Assembly: GCA_041685355.1 (NCBI GenBank)
Contig: JAWLFY010000010.1
Span: forward strand, 4,039 to 68,038
DNA length: 64,000 bases
DNA from: JAWLFY01 sp041685355
GTDB taxonomy: Bacteria > Planctomycetota > Planctomycetia > Pirellulales > Pirellulaceae
Reading direction: 5' to 3'
Within the stretch, counting starts at the first letter, position 1. Each line of letters starts with the position of its first letter. Position numbers and translations under genes: made by a program. Under the pieces are notes generated by a model that was given only the letters and a program-made list of their open reading frames with translations, was not told where the DNA came from and made no database searches. Below, piece after piece: positions 39,366 to 50,942 of this stretch.

Positions 39366-39982
39366 ACGGGAAGCCGTTCGCCGCGCGGTCCGGGGGCCGT
39401 CAGGCGATCCTGGACCGGATCCGCTCGCGAAAAGTAACCTCGCCCCAAGAGATCGAACTCGACGAATCGCGACTGTCAAAATTCGACGACCCGATCGCGA
39501 CGTTCGTCGAATCGCTCGCGGTGGTCGGCGGAGAATGCCATCAGGTCGATTCCCACGGCGACGTCGCCAAGCGATTAGGGGAGATTCCGGTGTTTCGAGA
39601 CGCCCGGCGGGTCGCCTCCACCGTCCCCGAATGCGTCGCCGGAAACGTGAACCTCGAGATGCTCGACGACCCCCACGCACTCGCAACTGTCGATTGGACC
39701 GTCGCCCGCGGTGAGTTCGCCGTCGCGGAAAACGGCGCGATCTGGATCGACGGACAAACGTTGCCCCACCGGGTCGCGCTTTTCATTTCCCAGTATCTGG
39801 CGATCGTCGTCTCCCGCGATGCGATCGTCGATCACATGCACCAAGCCTACCGACGGATCGAAAACCCTGGCAAAGGCTATGGCGTGTTCGTGTCAGGCCC
39901 CAGTAAGACCGCCGACATCGAACAATCTCTCGTCCTCGGGGCCCACGGATGCCGCACGCTCCAGGTTTTCCTGGTCCCCTGA
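39362..39982 (+). CDS. lutC: L-lactate utilization protein LutC (LUD domain)
   Basis: 206-aa LldG/LutC subunit with one LUD (DUF162) domain: ATVDWTVARGEFAVAENGAI, FISQYLAIVV and FVSGPSKTADIEQSLVLGAHG close to the C-terminus are family signatures. It lacks cysteine clusters, as expected. ATG 39362 lies in the ATGA overlap with lutB. It is the last gene of the operon and is followed by a 19-bp tandem array. Confidence 0.93.
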   Translation: MNGKPFAARSGGRQAILDRIRSRKVTSPQEIELDESRLSKFDDPIATFVESLAVVGGECHQVDSHGDVAKRLGEIPVFRDARRVASTVPECVAGNVNLEMLDDPHALATVDWTVARGEFAVAENGAIWIDGQTLPHRVALFISQYLAIVVSRDAIVDHMHQAYRRIENPGKGYGVFVSGPSKTADIEQSLVLGAHGCRTLQVFLVP

Positions 39983-40054
39983 AGCCCTGCAACGTGGTTC
40001 GGAGAACGGAACGGTTGAGCGCGGCCGCGGCCGTTGATCTCGACCCGACGATTA

Positions 40055-40127
40055 CCGCCCCGTTCACCTCTACCCGCCCCGTTCACCTCTACCCGCCCCG
40101 TTCACCTCTACCCGCCCCGTTCACCTC
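40055..40127. repeat. 19-bp tandem array, 3.8 copies
   Basis: Three full copies of CCGCCCCGTTCACCTCTAC and a 16-bp partial copy. The last partial copy provides the stop codon (TCA on plus, TGA on minus) of the DUF2203 gene, so the array has grown out from, or into, the 3' end of that gene. Confidence 0.93.
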
Positions 40128-40603
40128 GCGCGGCCACCGGACGACTCACCAGAAAGCACCTTGAGGTCAAGCCGTCGGCGGGCGGAGAACGGCTGACCGA
40201 TTTCGTGCCAATGAGACACCTCGCTGTCGTCGGGCGTCCAGCAAAGTCGCACCACCCGCCGATTCAGTTTCGCCGGGAAGTCGATCCCGCCGTCGATCGG
40301 CACGTGCGGTTCGACCCCGAGTGCGGCGAGCTCCGCCATACACCCCTGAAGGTCCCGCTCCTCCGCCGCCAAAGACGCCCGGACGTCGCGAAGCTCTTCG
40401 GAATAGGTCGCCCGGTCCGATATCTCCTCGACGTTCGCCAAGCCACGGAGTTGCGCCCGTTGAGACTCGATCGATGCGTGCAGCCTCATTAGGTCGCCGA
40501 CGATCCGGCGAACGAGCGGGAGCATGCTGGTCGCCTTCCCAGGCGTGAACCAGCACCCTTCCTCCGGGTCAGGACCTCGTTCATTGCTGATTGCGTGAAC
40601 CAT
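40121..40603 (-). CDS. DUF2203 family protein
   Basis: 160-aa cytosolic protein. FTPGKATSMLPLVRRIVGDL, a long coiled-coil-like middle, LAALGVEPHVPIDGGIDFPA, then RVVRLCWTPDDSEVSHWHEI are the DUF2203 signatures (Asp-Phe-Pro, Leu-Cys-Trp, His-Trp-His). The function is unknown. ATG 40603 is chosen over an upstream in-frame start, since FTPGKA normally lies close to the N-terminus. Its tail SGESSGGRAR ends inside the 19-bp array. It is convergent with lutC and divergent from csrA. Confidence 0.85.
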   Translation of the reverse strand: MVHAISNERGPDPEEGCWFTPGKATSMLPLVRRIVGDLMRLHASIESQRAQLRGLANVEEISDRATYSEELRDVRASLAAEERDLQGCMAELAALGVEPHVPIDGGIDFPAKLNRRVVRLCWTPDDSEVSHWHEIGQPFSARRRLDLKVLSGESSGGRAR

Positions 40604-40818
40604 GATTCCCAAACGGATTCCCAAAAGGGGCGGGGGGATGTGTCGATCGGATCCGTTATTTCTCTCGCGATCCTTGCCTCATCATAGGACGCTTGGAAGT
40701 CCCGATCGGTTCTCCCCCGCCCGCGATAACTTGAGCAAAATCGATCAAATCTGCGGGTTGTGGTCACCCCCCAGACGGACGAAAGGTCAGAATCTCGTCG
40801 TTGTCAAGCCGGTTTTTC

Positions 40819-40846
40819 TTGACGCGCCGCAATTTTGATCTACAGT
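40819..40846 (+). promoter_or_regulatory. Sigma-70-like promoter for csrA
   Basis: TTGACG (40819-40824), 16-bp spacer, TACAGT (40841-40846). It matches 5 of 6 at -35 and 4 of 6 at -10. It would give a csrA leader of about 150 nt. Confidence 0.45.
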
Positions 40847-40915
40847 TGAATCGTCAGGATAGCGGAAGCGTACGGAGAAATTCCGCGGACGAAGCCGGCC
40901 TACCACGCGGTGAAC

Positions 40916-40936
40916 TGGGAACATCGAGGATTCCCA
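40916..40936 (+). promoter_or_regulatory. Candidate CsrA-binding hairpin in the csrA leader
   Basis: TGGGAA pairs with TTCCCA around a nine-base loop ending AGGA (GGA at 40928-40930). CsrA typically binds A-GGA in hairpin loops. A second GGA (40993-40995) lies in the Shine-Dalgarno AAAGGA, the usual partner site for translational autorepression. Confidence 0.45.
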
Positions 40937-41002
40937 ATGTGCATCGGGAAGTAGGCGACCGCTCAACACTCTCCACCGGGCCGGTGCTGAAAGGACTGAG
41001 AA

Positions 41003-41197
41003 ATGCTGGTGTTATCGAGAAAGAAAAACGAAAGTATCGTGATTAACAACGACATCAAGATCGTCGTTGTCGAGATCCGCGGAGACAAAGTGCGGCTGGG
41101 TGTCGAAGCCCCCCGCGAGGTCCCCGTTCATCGTCGCGAAGTTTACGACGCGATCCAGAAAAGTCTGGAGTCGGGGGACGCGACCATCGAATCGTAG
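41003..41197 (+). CDS. csrA: Carbon storage regulator CsrA
   Basis: 64-aa RNA-binding homodimer that controls translation by covering GGA motifs and links metabolism with motility. MLVLSRKKNESIVINNDIKI, then V-VVEIRGDKVRLGVEAP and VPVHRREVYDAI match the family, with VHRREVYD keeping the RNA-contact Arg. Length is normal. AAAGGA lies 7 nt before the ATG. No fliW is visible nearby. tRNA-Glu follows after about 210 bp. Confidence 0.97.
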   Translation: MLVLSRKKNESIVINNDIKIVVVEIRGDKVRLGVEAPREVPVHRREVYDAIQKSLESGDATIES

Positions 41198-41230
41198 CCG
41201 GTGCCAGGACATCACCGAGCGGGCCCCCCC

Positions 41231-41251
41231 CGACGCGAGTCGCTATTTTTT
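41231..41251 (+). terminator. Weak terminator after csrA
   Basis: CGAC-GCGA-GTCG, a 4-bp stem, followed by CTATTTTTT. The stem is short, so the call is tentative. Confidence 0.4.
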
Positions 41252-41409
41252 CTCGCTTTCCCGCCCGCCCGCTTCGTTGTCCCTTGACGGCCCCGTCTCA
41301 TCTTGGTTTCATACTCGCGTCGCTCGGAACGCGATCGGAATCGTGGCGAATTTGCTCGTTTTGCAACGCTTACCTCCTGCGGTTCTTTTGGTCCGAGAGA
41401 TTTAAAGAC

Positions 41410-41482
41410 GGCCCCTTCGTCTAGCGGTCTAGGACACCGCCCTTTCACGGCGGTAACACGGGTTCGAGTCCCGTAGGGGTCA
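41410..41482 (+). tRNA. tRNA-Glu (anticodon TTC)
   Basis: 73-nt cloverleaf. The acceptor arm GGCCCCT/AGGGGTC has one G-T wobble. The anticodon stem CCGCC/GGCGG encloses CTTTCAC with anticodon TTC, and the T arm has GGTTCGAGTCC. CCA is not encoded. It is followed 38 bp later by a strong terminator. Confidence 0.97.
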
Positions 41483-41519
41483 CTGTACGCACCATCACAG
41501 GCCATCGGCCGCCATCAAC

Positions 41520-41545
41520 ACCCCGGTTTTCCCGGGGTTTTTTTG
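41520..41545 (+). terminator. Rho-independent terminator of tRNA-Glu
   Basis: ACCCCGG stem, TTTTC loop, CCGGGGT stem, then a run of seven T. This is the clearest intrinsic terminator in the window. Confidence 0.85.
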
Positions 41546-41570
41546 TGTCCGTGATGTTTCCCGATGGTCC

Positions 41571-41644
41571 CGCGTCTCGGGTGGCCCGCGTCTCGGGTGG
41601 CCCGCGTCTCGGCTGGCCCGCGTCTCGGCTGGCCCGCGTCTCGG
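41571..41644. repeat. 16-bp tandem array, 4.6 copies
   Basis: Units CGCGTCTCGGGTGGCC (two) and CGCGTCTCGGCTGGCC (two), plus a 10-bp partial copy. It lies between the tRNA terminator and the ABC ATPase gene. Confidence 0.92.
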
Positions 41645-41749
41645 ATCGGGTTGTGGGTCCGCGTGGGGCCGGCAACCGGTGTCTTTCGACCGGTGGCGTG
41701 GGCGGAAACGCAAACGGCGGGGCCCTCCCCATGCATCCGCGGAGCGAGG

Positions 41750-42496
41750 ATGTTCGACGCTGAAACCACCCGCGATCCTCTCGCGCGAACCGCCGAGCCC
41801 GTCTTCCGCGTCCGCGGCGTCACGAAGACCTATCGGATGGGAGAGATCGATCTGGACGCGCTCCGTGGTATCGACGTCGATCTCAACGCCGGGGAGTTTG
41901 TCGTGATCCTGGGGGCCTCGGGGAGCGGCAAATCGACGCTCTTGAACCTACTCGGGGGCCTCGATACGCCGACCGCCGGTCAGATCCTGTATCGCGACGA
42001 AGAGTTGACGGCCGCCGACGAACGGGGGCGGACCCGTTTTCGACGTGCGCATGTCGGGTTCATCTTCCAGTTCTACAACCTGATCTCGGGACTCACGGCG
42101 GAAGAAAACGTTGCCCTCGTCACCGAGATCGCGACGGACCCGATGGAGCCACGGGAGGCGCTCCGCCTCGTCGGTCTCGCCGATCGCGCCGAGCATTATC
42201 CGTCCCAATTATCGGGGGGTGAACAACAGCGGGTCGCGATCGCCCGGGCGATCGCCAAACGCCCCGACGTGCTACTGTGCGACGAGCCGACCGGGGCGCT
42301 CGACGTCAAAACGGGGATCATCGTCCTCGACGCCATCGCCCGCGTGAACCGCGAACTCGGGACCCTCACCGCCGTCATCACCCATAACGCCACGATTGCC
42401 CAAATGGCGGATCGCGTGATCCAGATGTCGGGGGGAACGATTTCCGAAATTCACACAAACCGGGCGAAAGTTCCGGCCGGGGAACTGGTTTGGTGA
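41750..42496 (+). CDS. ABC transporter ATP-binding protein (LolD/MacB type)
   Basis: 248-aa ATPase. Walker A GASGSGKST, Q-loop FQFYNLISGLTAEENV, signature LSGGEQQRVAIARA, Walker B VLLCDEPTGALD and the H-loop VITHNATIAQMADR are complete. The FYNLISGLTA-ENV and DEPTGALD forms are typical of the MacB/LolD/FtsE group, which pairs with FtsX-type permeases and works in lipoprotein export or efflux. No permease gene is adjacent in the window, so the partner is unknown. ATG 41750, with GCGAGG just upstream, is preferred to upstream starts that run through the 16-bp array. Confidence 0.92.
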   Translation: MFDAETTRDPLARTAEPVFRVRGVTKTYRMGEIDLDALRGIDVDLNAGEFVVILGASGSGKSTLLNLLGGLDTPTAGQILYRDEELTAADERGRTRFRRAHVGFIFQFYNLISGLTAEENVALVTEIATDPMEPREALRLVGLADRAEHYPSQLSGGEQQRVAIARAIAKRPDVLLCDEPTGALDVKTGIIVLDAIARVNRELGTLTAVITHNATIAQMADRVIQMSGGTISEIHTNRAKVPAGELVW

Positions 42497-42583
42497 AACC
42501 GGACTGGACGTCTTTGGCTGACGCGATCAGTTCGATAGGCTGGGGCTACACAGGAGCTATCTCGTAATCAGAAAGGCGATCGA

Positions 42584-43045
42584 ATGACCGATCTCAGATT
42601 CTCTCAGGTCACGTCGACGCGTTGTGCCAGTCGATGCTTCAGATCCGGCCTCCTGCTTGGCCTCAGCCTGTCGCTTCTCGGGTTCGGCCCGGTCGGGTGC
42701 GGACGGCAAGACTCGCCCCCTCCCCGGGCGTCCGACGAGCCTGCGGAGGCCCGCGACGAGGTTGCGGAGGCCGCCGAAGGTCCCGCGGAGGCTGGTGACG
42801 AGCCCGTGGAGGCCGGCGACGAGGCGGATCGCCGCGACGCGGCACTTGCCAAGTTGTCGTCCGAGGATCTGGAGCTCGCGGAACGACAGGGCATTTGTCC
42901 GGTCACCGAAAAGCCGCTCGGGTGGATGGGAACACCGGTCAAGATCACGGTCGAAGGCCGCGACGTCCTGCTCTGCTGTGCCGGATGCGAGGACGCGGTC
43001 CGCGAAGCCCCCGAAGAGCACTTCGAAAAGCTCGACCGAGACTAG
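42584..43045 (+). CDS. Putative lipoprotein with C-terminal metal-binding cysteine domain
   Basis: 153 aa. The N-terminal hydrophobic segment ends PVGC (Cys39), a likely lipobox, so it is probably membrane-anchored. An acidic Ala/Glu-rich linker follows. The C-terminus has GICPVTEKPLG (Cys105) and VLLCCAGCEDAV (Cys131, 132, 135), like the small heavy-metal-binding domains attached to CusB-type efflux adaptors (CPV-GKPLG...LCC-GC). Metal binding, perhaps copper, is inferred. It follows the ABC ATPase by 87 bp. Its stop TAG shares the palindrome CTAG with the stop of convergent gltD. Confidence 0.75.
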   Translation: MTDLRFSQVTSTRCASRCFRSGLLLGLSLSLLGFGPVGCGRQDSPPPRASDEPAEARDEVAEAAEGPAEAGDEPVEAGDEADRRDAALAKLSSEDLELAERQGICPVTEKPLGWMGTPVKITVEGRDVLLCCAGCEDAVREAPEEHFEKLDRD

Positions 43046-44544
43046 GCGTTCGCCATCGCGGTGCCGAGGGTGATCCCGGGGGCGGGGAGCTGGCTGCTTC
43101 CCTGCAGGTACTCGTCGATCGCCCGAGCGGCGCCACGGCCTTCGTTGATCGCCCACACGACCAGACTTTGGCCCCGCCGGCAGTCGCCCGCGGCGAAGAC
43201 GCCGTCGACGTTGGTCGTGAACTTTCCGTGCTCCGCTTGGAAGTTGCTCCGCGGGTCTGTCTCCAGCCCGAGCGACTTGGCGACGTACGGTTCCGGCCCA
43301 AGAAAACCCATCGCCAACAGGATCAGTTGGGCGGGCCATTCTTTCTCGGAACCTTCCACCTCGGACATCTCCCAGCCCCCTTCGGAGTTCTTGGTCCATC
43401 GGACCTCGACGGTACGGATCCCCCGCAGGTTCCCCGACTCGTCGGTGAGGAACTCCTTGCTCAGAATCTCGTATTCCCTGGGGTCTCGGCCGAACTTTGC
43501 GGTCGCCTCTTCGTGGCCGTAATCGACGCGGAAGATTCGGGGCCATTCGGGCCACGGATTCTCCGCCGCCCGTTCCGCGGGCGGCTGCGGCAGGAGTTCG
43601 AAGTTGACCAGCGAGCGGCATCCGTGACGGAGGCTGGTCGCGATACAGTCGGTCCCGGTGTCACCGCCGCCGATGACGATCACGTCTTTCCCCTCGGCGC
43701 TGATGAAGCTTCCGTTGAGCTCGTCGCCGTGGATGGTTTGCATCGTGTTGGCGGTCAGGAACTCCATCGCGAAATGGACCCCGGGGGCGTCGCGTCCGGG
43801 GATCGGAAGGTCACGCGGTTTGGTGGCACCGCACGCGAGCAACAGCGCGTCGTTCTCTCGGCGGAGGTCGGCGGGGTCGATCCCATGGCCGACGTCGGCG
43901 CCGGTGACAAACTCGATCCCCTCGGCCGCCATCTTGTCGATCCGCCGCTGCACGACGTGTTTCGACAGCTTCATGTTCGGGATCCCGTACTGCAGCAGCC
44001 CGCCGACCCGGTTGGCCCGCTCATAGACGGTGACGTGGTGCCCGATCCGGTTCAGCTGGTCCGCGGCGGAGAGCCCCGCGGGGCCGCTGCCGACGATGGC
44101 AACCCGTTTGCCGGTCCGCGTCTTCGGCGGATCCGGGGTGATCCAACCTTCGGCCCATGCGCGGTCGACGATCGCGTTCTCGATGTTTTTGATCGTGACC
44201 GGCGGGTCGGTGATCCCGAGCACGCACGCCCCTTCACACGGGGCCGGACAGGTCCGTCCGGTGAACTCGGGGAAGTTATTCGTCTTGTGCAGTCTTTCGA
44301 TCGCTTCCCGCCATCGGCCCTGGTAAACGAGATCGTTCCATTCGGGGATCAGGTTGTCGATCGGGCAACCGCTGGTCGACTGACAGAACGGGACCCCGCA
44401 ATCCATGCACCGGGCGCCCTGTTCGGTGAGCTGATCGACACGCGGCTCGGTGTAGATCTCGTCGTAATCGTTGAGCCGGACCACCGGTAAACGCCACGGC
44501 ACTTTTTTGCGGTCGAACTCTTTGAACCCGGTTGGCTTTCCCAT
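43042..44544 (-). CDS. gltD: Glutamate synthase small subunit GltD
   Basis: 500 aa; transfers electrons from NAD(P)H via FAD and Fe-S clusters to GltB. The N-terminal cysteine motifs (CMDCGVPFCQ, GCPIDN, CPAPCEGACVLG) bind clusters. VAIVGSGPAGLSAADQLNRI is the FAD site and VIVIGGGDTGTDCIATSL the NAD(P) site. FLGPEPYVAKSLGL and VFAAGDCRRGQSLVVWAINE are family signatures. ATG 44544 starts MGKPTGFKEF, the usual start. It lies 163 bp downstream of gltB on the same strand, with a duplicated hairpin between them. Confidence 0.96.
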   Translation of the reverse strand: MGKPTGFKEFDRKKVPWRLPVVRLNDYDEIYTEPRVDQLTEQGARCMDCGVPFCQSTSGCPIDNLIPEWNDLVYQGRWREAIERLHKTNNFPEFTGRTCPAPCEGACVLGITDPPVTIKNIENAIVDRAWAEGWITPDPPKTRTGKRVAIVGSGPAGLSAADQLNRIGHHVTVYERANRVGGLLQYGIPNMKLSKHVVQRRIDKMAAEGIEFVTGADVGHGIDPADLRRENDALLLACGATKPRDLPIPGRDAPGVHFAMEFLTANTMQTIHGDELNGSFISAEGKDVIVIGGGDTGTDCIATSLRHGCRSLVNFELLPQPPAERAAENPWPEWPRIFRVDYGHEEATAKFGRDPREYEILSKEFLTDESGNLRGIRTVEVRWTKNSEGGWEMSEVEGSEKEWPAQLILLAMGFLGPEPYVAKSLGLETDPRSNFQAEHGKFTTNVDGVFAAGDCRRGQSLVVWAINEGRGAARAIDEYLQGSSQLPAPGITLGTAMANA

Positions 44545-44598
44545 CGTCGTTTCCTTTTCGCTGTTTTGGTGGATTGTTGTTCCGCTGCCACGGTTGCC

Positions 44599-44636
44599 CC
44601 GGCGTGTCGCCGGCTTTCCCCCCGGCGTGTCGCCGG
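44599..44636 (-). repeat. Duplicated hairpin between gltB and gltD
   Basis: Two copies of the inverted repeat CCGGCG-TGT-CGCCGG (44599-44613 and 44622-44636) form a 23-bp tandem repeat in the gltB-gltD spacer. In the transcript each would give a 6-bp stem with a 3-nt loop. It could be a processing or attenuation element. Confidence 0.7.
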
Positions 44637-44707
44637 CTGCGTTTTCTTTCTTCGCGTCGTTTCTTCCGTCGCGTCGCAAACGCCCGCGTTCGGGCGATCG
44701 ACATCGA

Positions 44708-49273
<4,566 letters not shown>

Positions 49274-49366
49274 GGGGATTCTCTCTCTCTTGATCGACTA
49301 ATCGCTTATTCGCGGTCCCCGGCGGCGGAGTGGCCGACCGGTGTGACTCGTGTTCGCCGCCATCTC

Positions 49367-49408
49367 GGGCTCGGCGTGTTCGGGCTCGGCGTGTTCGGGC
49401 TCGGCGTC
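49367..49408. repeat. 15-bp tandem array, 2.8 copies
   Basis: GGGCTCGGCGTGTTC twice and a 12-bp partial copy, in the spacer between the LysR gene and gltB. A second two-copy repeat of 22 bp (about 49455-49500) runs into the 3' end of the LysR gene. Confidence 0.85.
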
Positions 49409-49483
49409 CGGTTCCCAGGGATCGCACGGGGCGGACCATCCAACTTGCCATCGACGTCGTCTCCGTGCGCGGCCGACGTCGTC

Positions 49484-50458
49484 TCAGTGCGCGGCCGACA
49501 TCGTCCGCGCGGCCTTCAAGGGCGGCTCCTCCGCCGCCCGTTTCGCCACGCCCCCGCGAGGCCGTGGCGCCGACTCGAGCGGGCGGCCGAGCAGCAACGA
49601 CCCGAATTCCGCCGCCGCCCGACTGAGCTGCGCCGAACGGCGAAAAATGATTCCTAGCGGCCGCGTCATCCGCAGCCCCCGGCACGCGACGACGCGGAGA
49701 GAGCCGGTCGCCGTCTCACGACGAACCGCCGCCTCCGGAACGATCCCGATCCCACGGTTCGCCTGAATCGCACGGACCATCGAGTCGGCATTGTCGAATT
49801 CCATCCGCACGTCCACCTTCACACCCGCCTTGGCGAGCGTCTGGTCGATCTCGTGCCGGATCGTCAGGCTGCGGTCGAACCCGACCATCCGAATCCCGTC
49901 CAAGTCTTCAACCGAGACCTCGTTCGGCGTCGCGAACGGATGCTCGGCCGAACAGACCAACCGCATCGGTTCACGCTGCCAAAGCACGTACTGCAGGTCG
50001 CGAGTCCCGCGGGGAAAGCTCACCAACCCGAAGTCGACCGCCCCCTCGGCCGTCAATTCCACCACCCGCTGGCTCGACCCGAATTCCGTCTGGACCTCGA
50101 CGTCAGGATGCAACGAACCGAATTCGGCCGTCGCCTCCGGCATGTAACTCAGACCGACCGAATAGATCGCGCCGACCACGACCCGGCCGCTCAGCCGGTT
50201 CCCCGCCGTACGGACCTCCTGCTCCAGCTGGCGGTAGCTCTTCAAAATCGGACGCAACCCCGATCGGTAGGCCCGTCCCGCTTCGGTCAGCACCAACGGG
50301 CGTTTCGAACGGTCGATCAACCGAACCCCGAGCGACTCCTCCAAGTGCTGCACCGACTGGCTCACCGCGCTCTGCGTCAACTTGTGAACGGCCCCAGCCC
50401 GTGAAAAGCTGCGTTCGTCGGCGACCGTGCAGAAAACTTCGAGTGATCGGAGGTGCAA
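49484..50458 (-). CDS. LysR-family transcriptional regulator
   Basis: 324 aa. The winged HTH at residues 1-60 (LEVFCTVADERSFSRAGAV, LTQSAVSQSVQHLEESLGV, RLIDRS) is followed by a long linker helix and a CysB-like substrate-binding domain (GRVVVGAIYSVGLSYMP to VRAIQANRGIGIVPEAAV). The 40-residue C-terminal tail is basic and low-complexity. The only reasonable start is TTG 50458, since an in-frame stop lies seven codons upstream. It sits upstream of gltB on the same strand, so it may control gltBD as GltC does in Bacillus; this is inference. Two inverted repeats upstream may be its operators. Confidence 0.9.
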   Translation of the reverse strand: MHLRSLEVFCTVADERSFSRAGAVHKLTQSAVSQSVQHLEESLGVRLIDRSKRPLVLTEAGRAYRSGLRPILKSYRQLEQEVRTAGNRLSGRVVVGAIYSVGLSYMPEATAEFGSLHPDVEVQTEFGSSQRVVELTAEGAVDFGLVSFPRGTRDLQYVLWQREPMRLVCSAEHPFATPNEVSVEDLDGIRMVGFDRSLTIRHEIDQTLAKAGVKVDVRMEFDNADSMVRAIQANRGIGIVPEAAVRRETATGSLRVVACRGLRMTRPLGIIFRRSAQLSRAAAEFGSLLLGRPLESAPRPRGGVAKRAAEEPPLKAARTMSAAH

Positions 50459-50476
50459 CGTGGGTTCGACCTTAGA

Positions 50477-50495
50477 TTAGCGGTTCTTATGCTAA
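50477..50495. promoter_or_regulatory. Candidate LysR-type operator
   Basis: Perfect inverted repeat TTAGC-N9-GCTAA ending 19 bp before the TTG start of the LysR gene. It fits the T-N11-A pattern of LysR-type regulators, which commonly autoregulate. Confidence 0.5.
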
Positions 50496-50514
50496 CGGCT
50501 TTCGTTCACAGGAA

Positions 50515-50528
50515 AGCTTATGCAAGCT
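50515..50528. promoter_or_regulatory. Second inverted repeat upstream of LysR gene
   Basis: AGCTT-ATGC-AAGCT, a perfect 5-bp inverted repeat about 20 bp from the first. It may be an accessory operator or chance. Confidence 0.35.
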
Positions 50529-50576
50529 ACGAACCGCGGCCGCCCCCGTCAAGCCACTTGGTGATATTTGATCGGG

Positions 50577-50840
50577 TCATTCTGCCCCGGCGACGTGGAA
50601 CCGTTTGGGGAGTGTGAACGCGTACAGCACGATGATCGCCCCGCCGCTGAGGAGCGCCCACGGCACGAACTCCCCGGGACTCACGACCCTCGTCCGCCGC
50701 GAGGGAGGCGCGTTCGGATCGGCAAATTCCGAAGCCGACGATTCCCCGGCCGCGTACACGGTGGCACTTTCGATCAACATCGATTCGATGCCAACGATCA
50801 TCGTCATGATGCCGATGGCGAGAAATAGCGAACGCCACAT
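50577..50840 (-). CDS. Small two-helix membrane protein
   Basis: 87 aa, hypothetical. There are two likely membrane helices, LFLAIGIMTMIVGIESMLI near the N-terminus and VPWALLSGGAIIVLYAFTL near the C-terminus. The connecting loop contains ASEFADPNAPPSRRTRVVSP. The short cationic end (PKRFHVAGAE) would be cytoplasmic or periplasmic depending on topology. The ATG at 50840 starts MWRSLF. I know of similar small planctomycete proteins but not their function. It is divergent from the polytopic membrane gene (102 bp). Confidence 0.7.
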   Translation of the reverse strand: MWRSLFLAIGIMTMIVGIESMLIESATVYAAGESSASEFADPNAPPSRRTRVVSPGEFVPWALLSGGAIIVLYAFTLPKRFHVAGAE

Positions 50841-50942
50841 GGTTGGAGATCCCGATCTCAAAGGGACGAAGTCTTCACCCGCTATGATCGGCTCACCGCG
50901 ACCGCCATCCGTAACGATCGGGGATGACGTGTCAGCACCGCG

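Larger units (their letters stand above)
40604..41002. other. csrA upstream region
   Basis: 399 bp between DUF2203 (minus) and csrA (plus) without a supported gene. It holds a sigma-70-like promoter and a leader of about 150 nt with at least seven GGA triplets. Confidence 0.6.

Noticed and set aside
41564..41749. Upstream start for the ABC ATPase gene
   Set aside because: The extension is encoded by the 16-bp tandem array. ATG 41750 has a GCGAGG in front and gives a normal family length.
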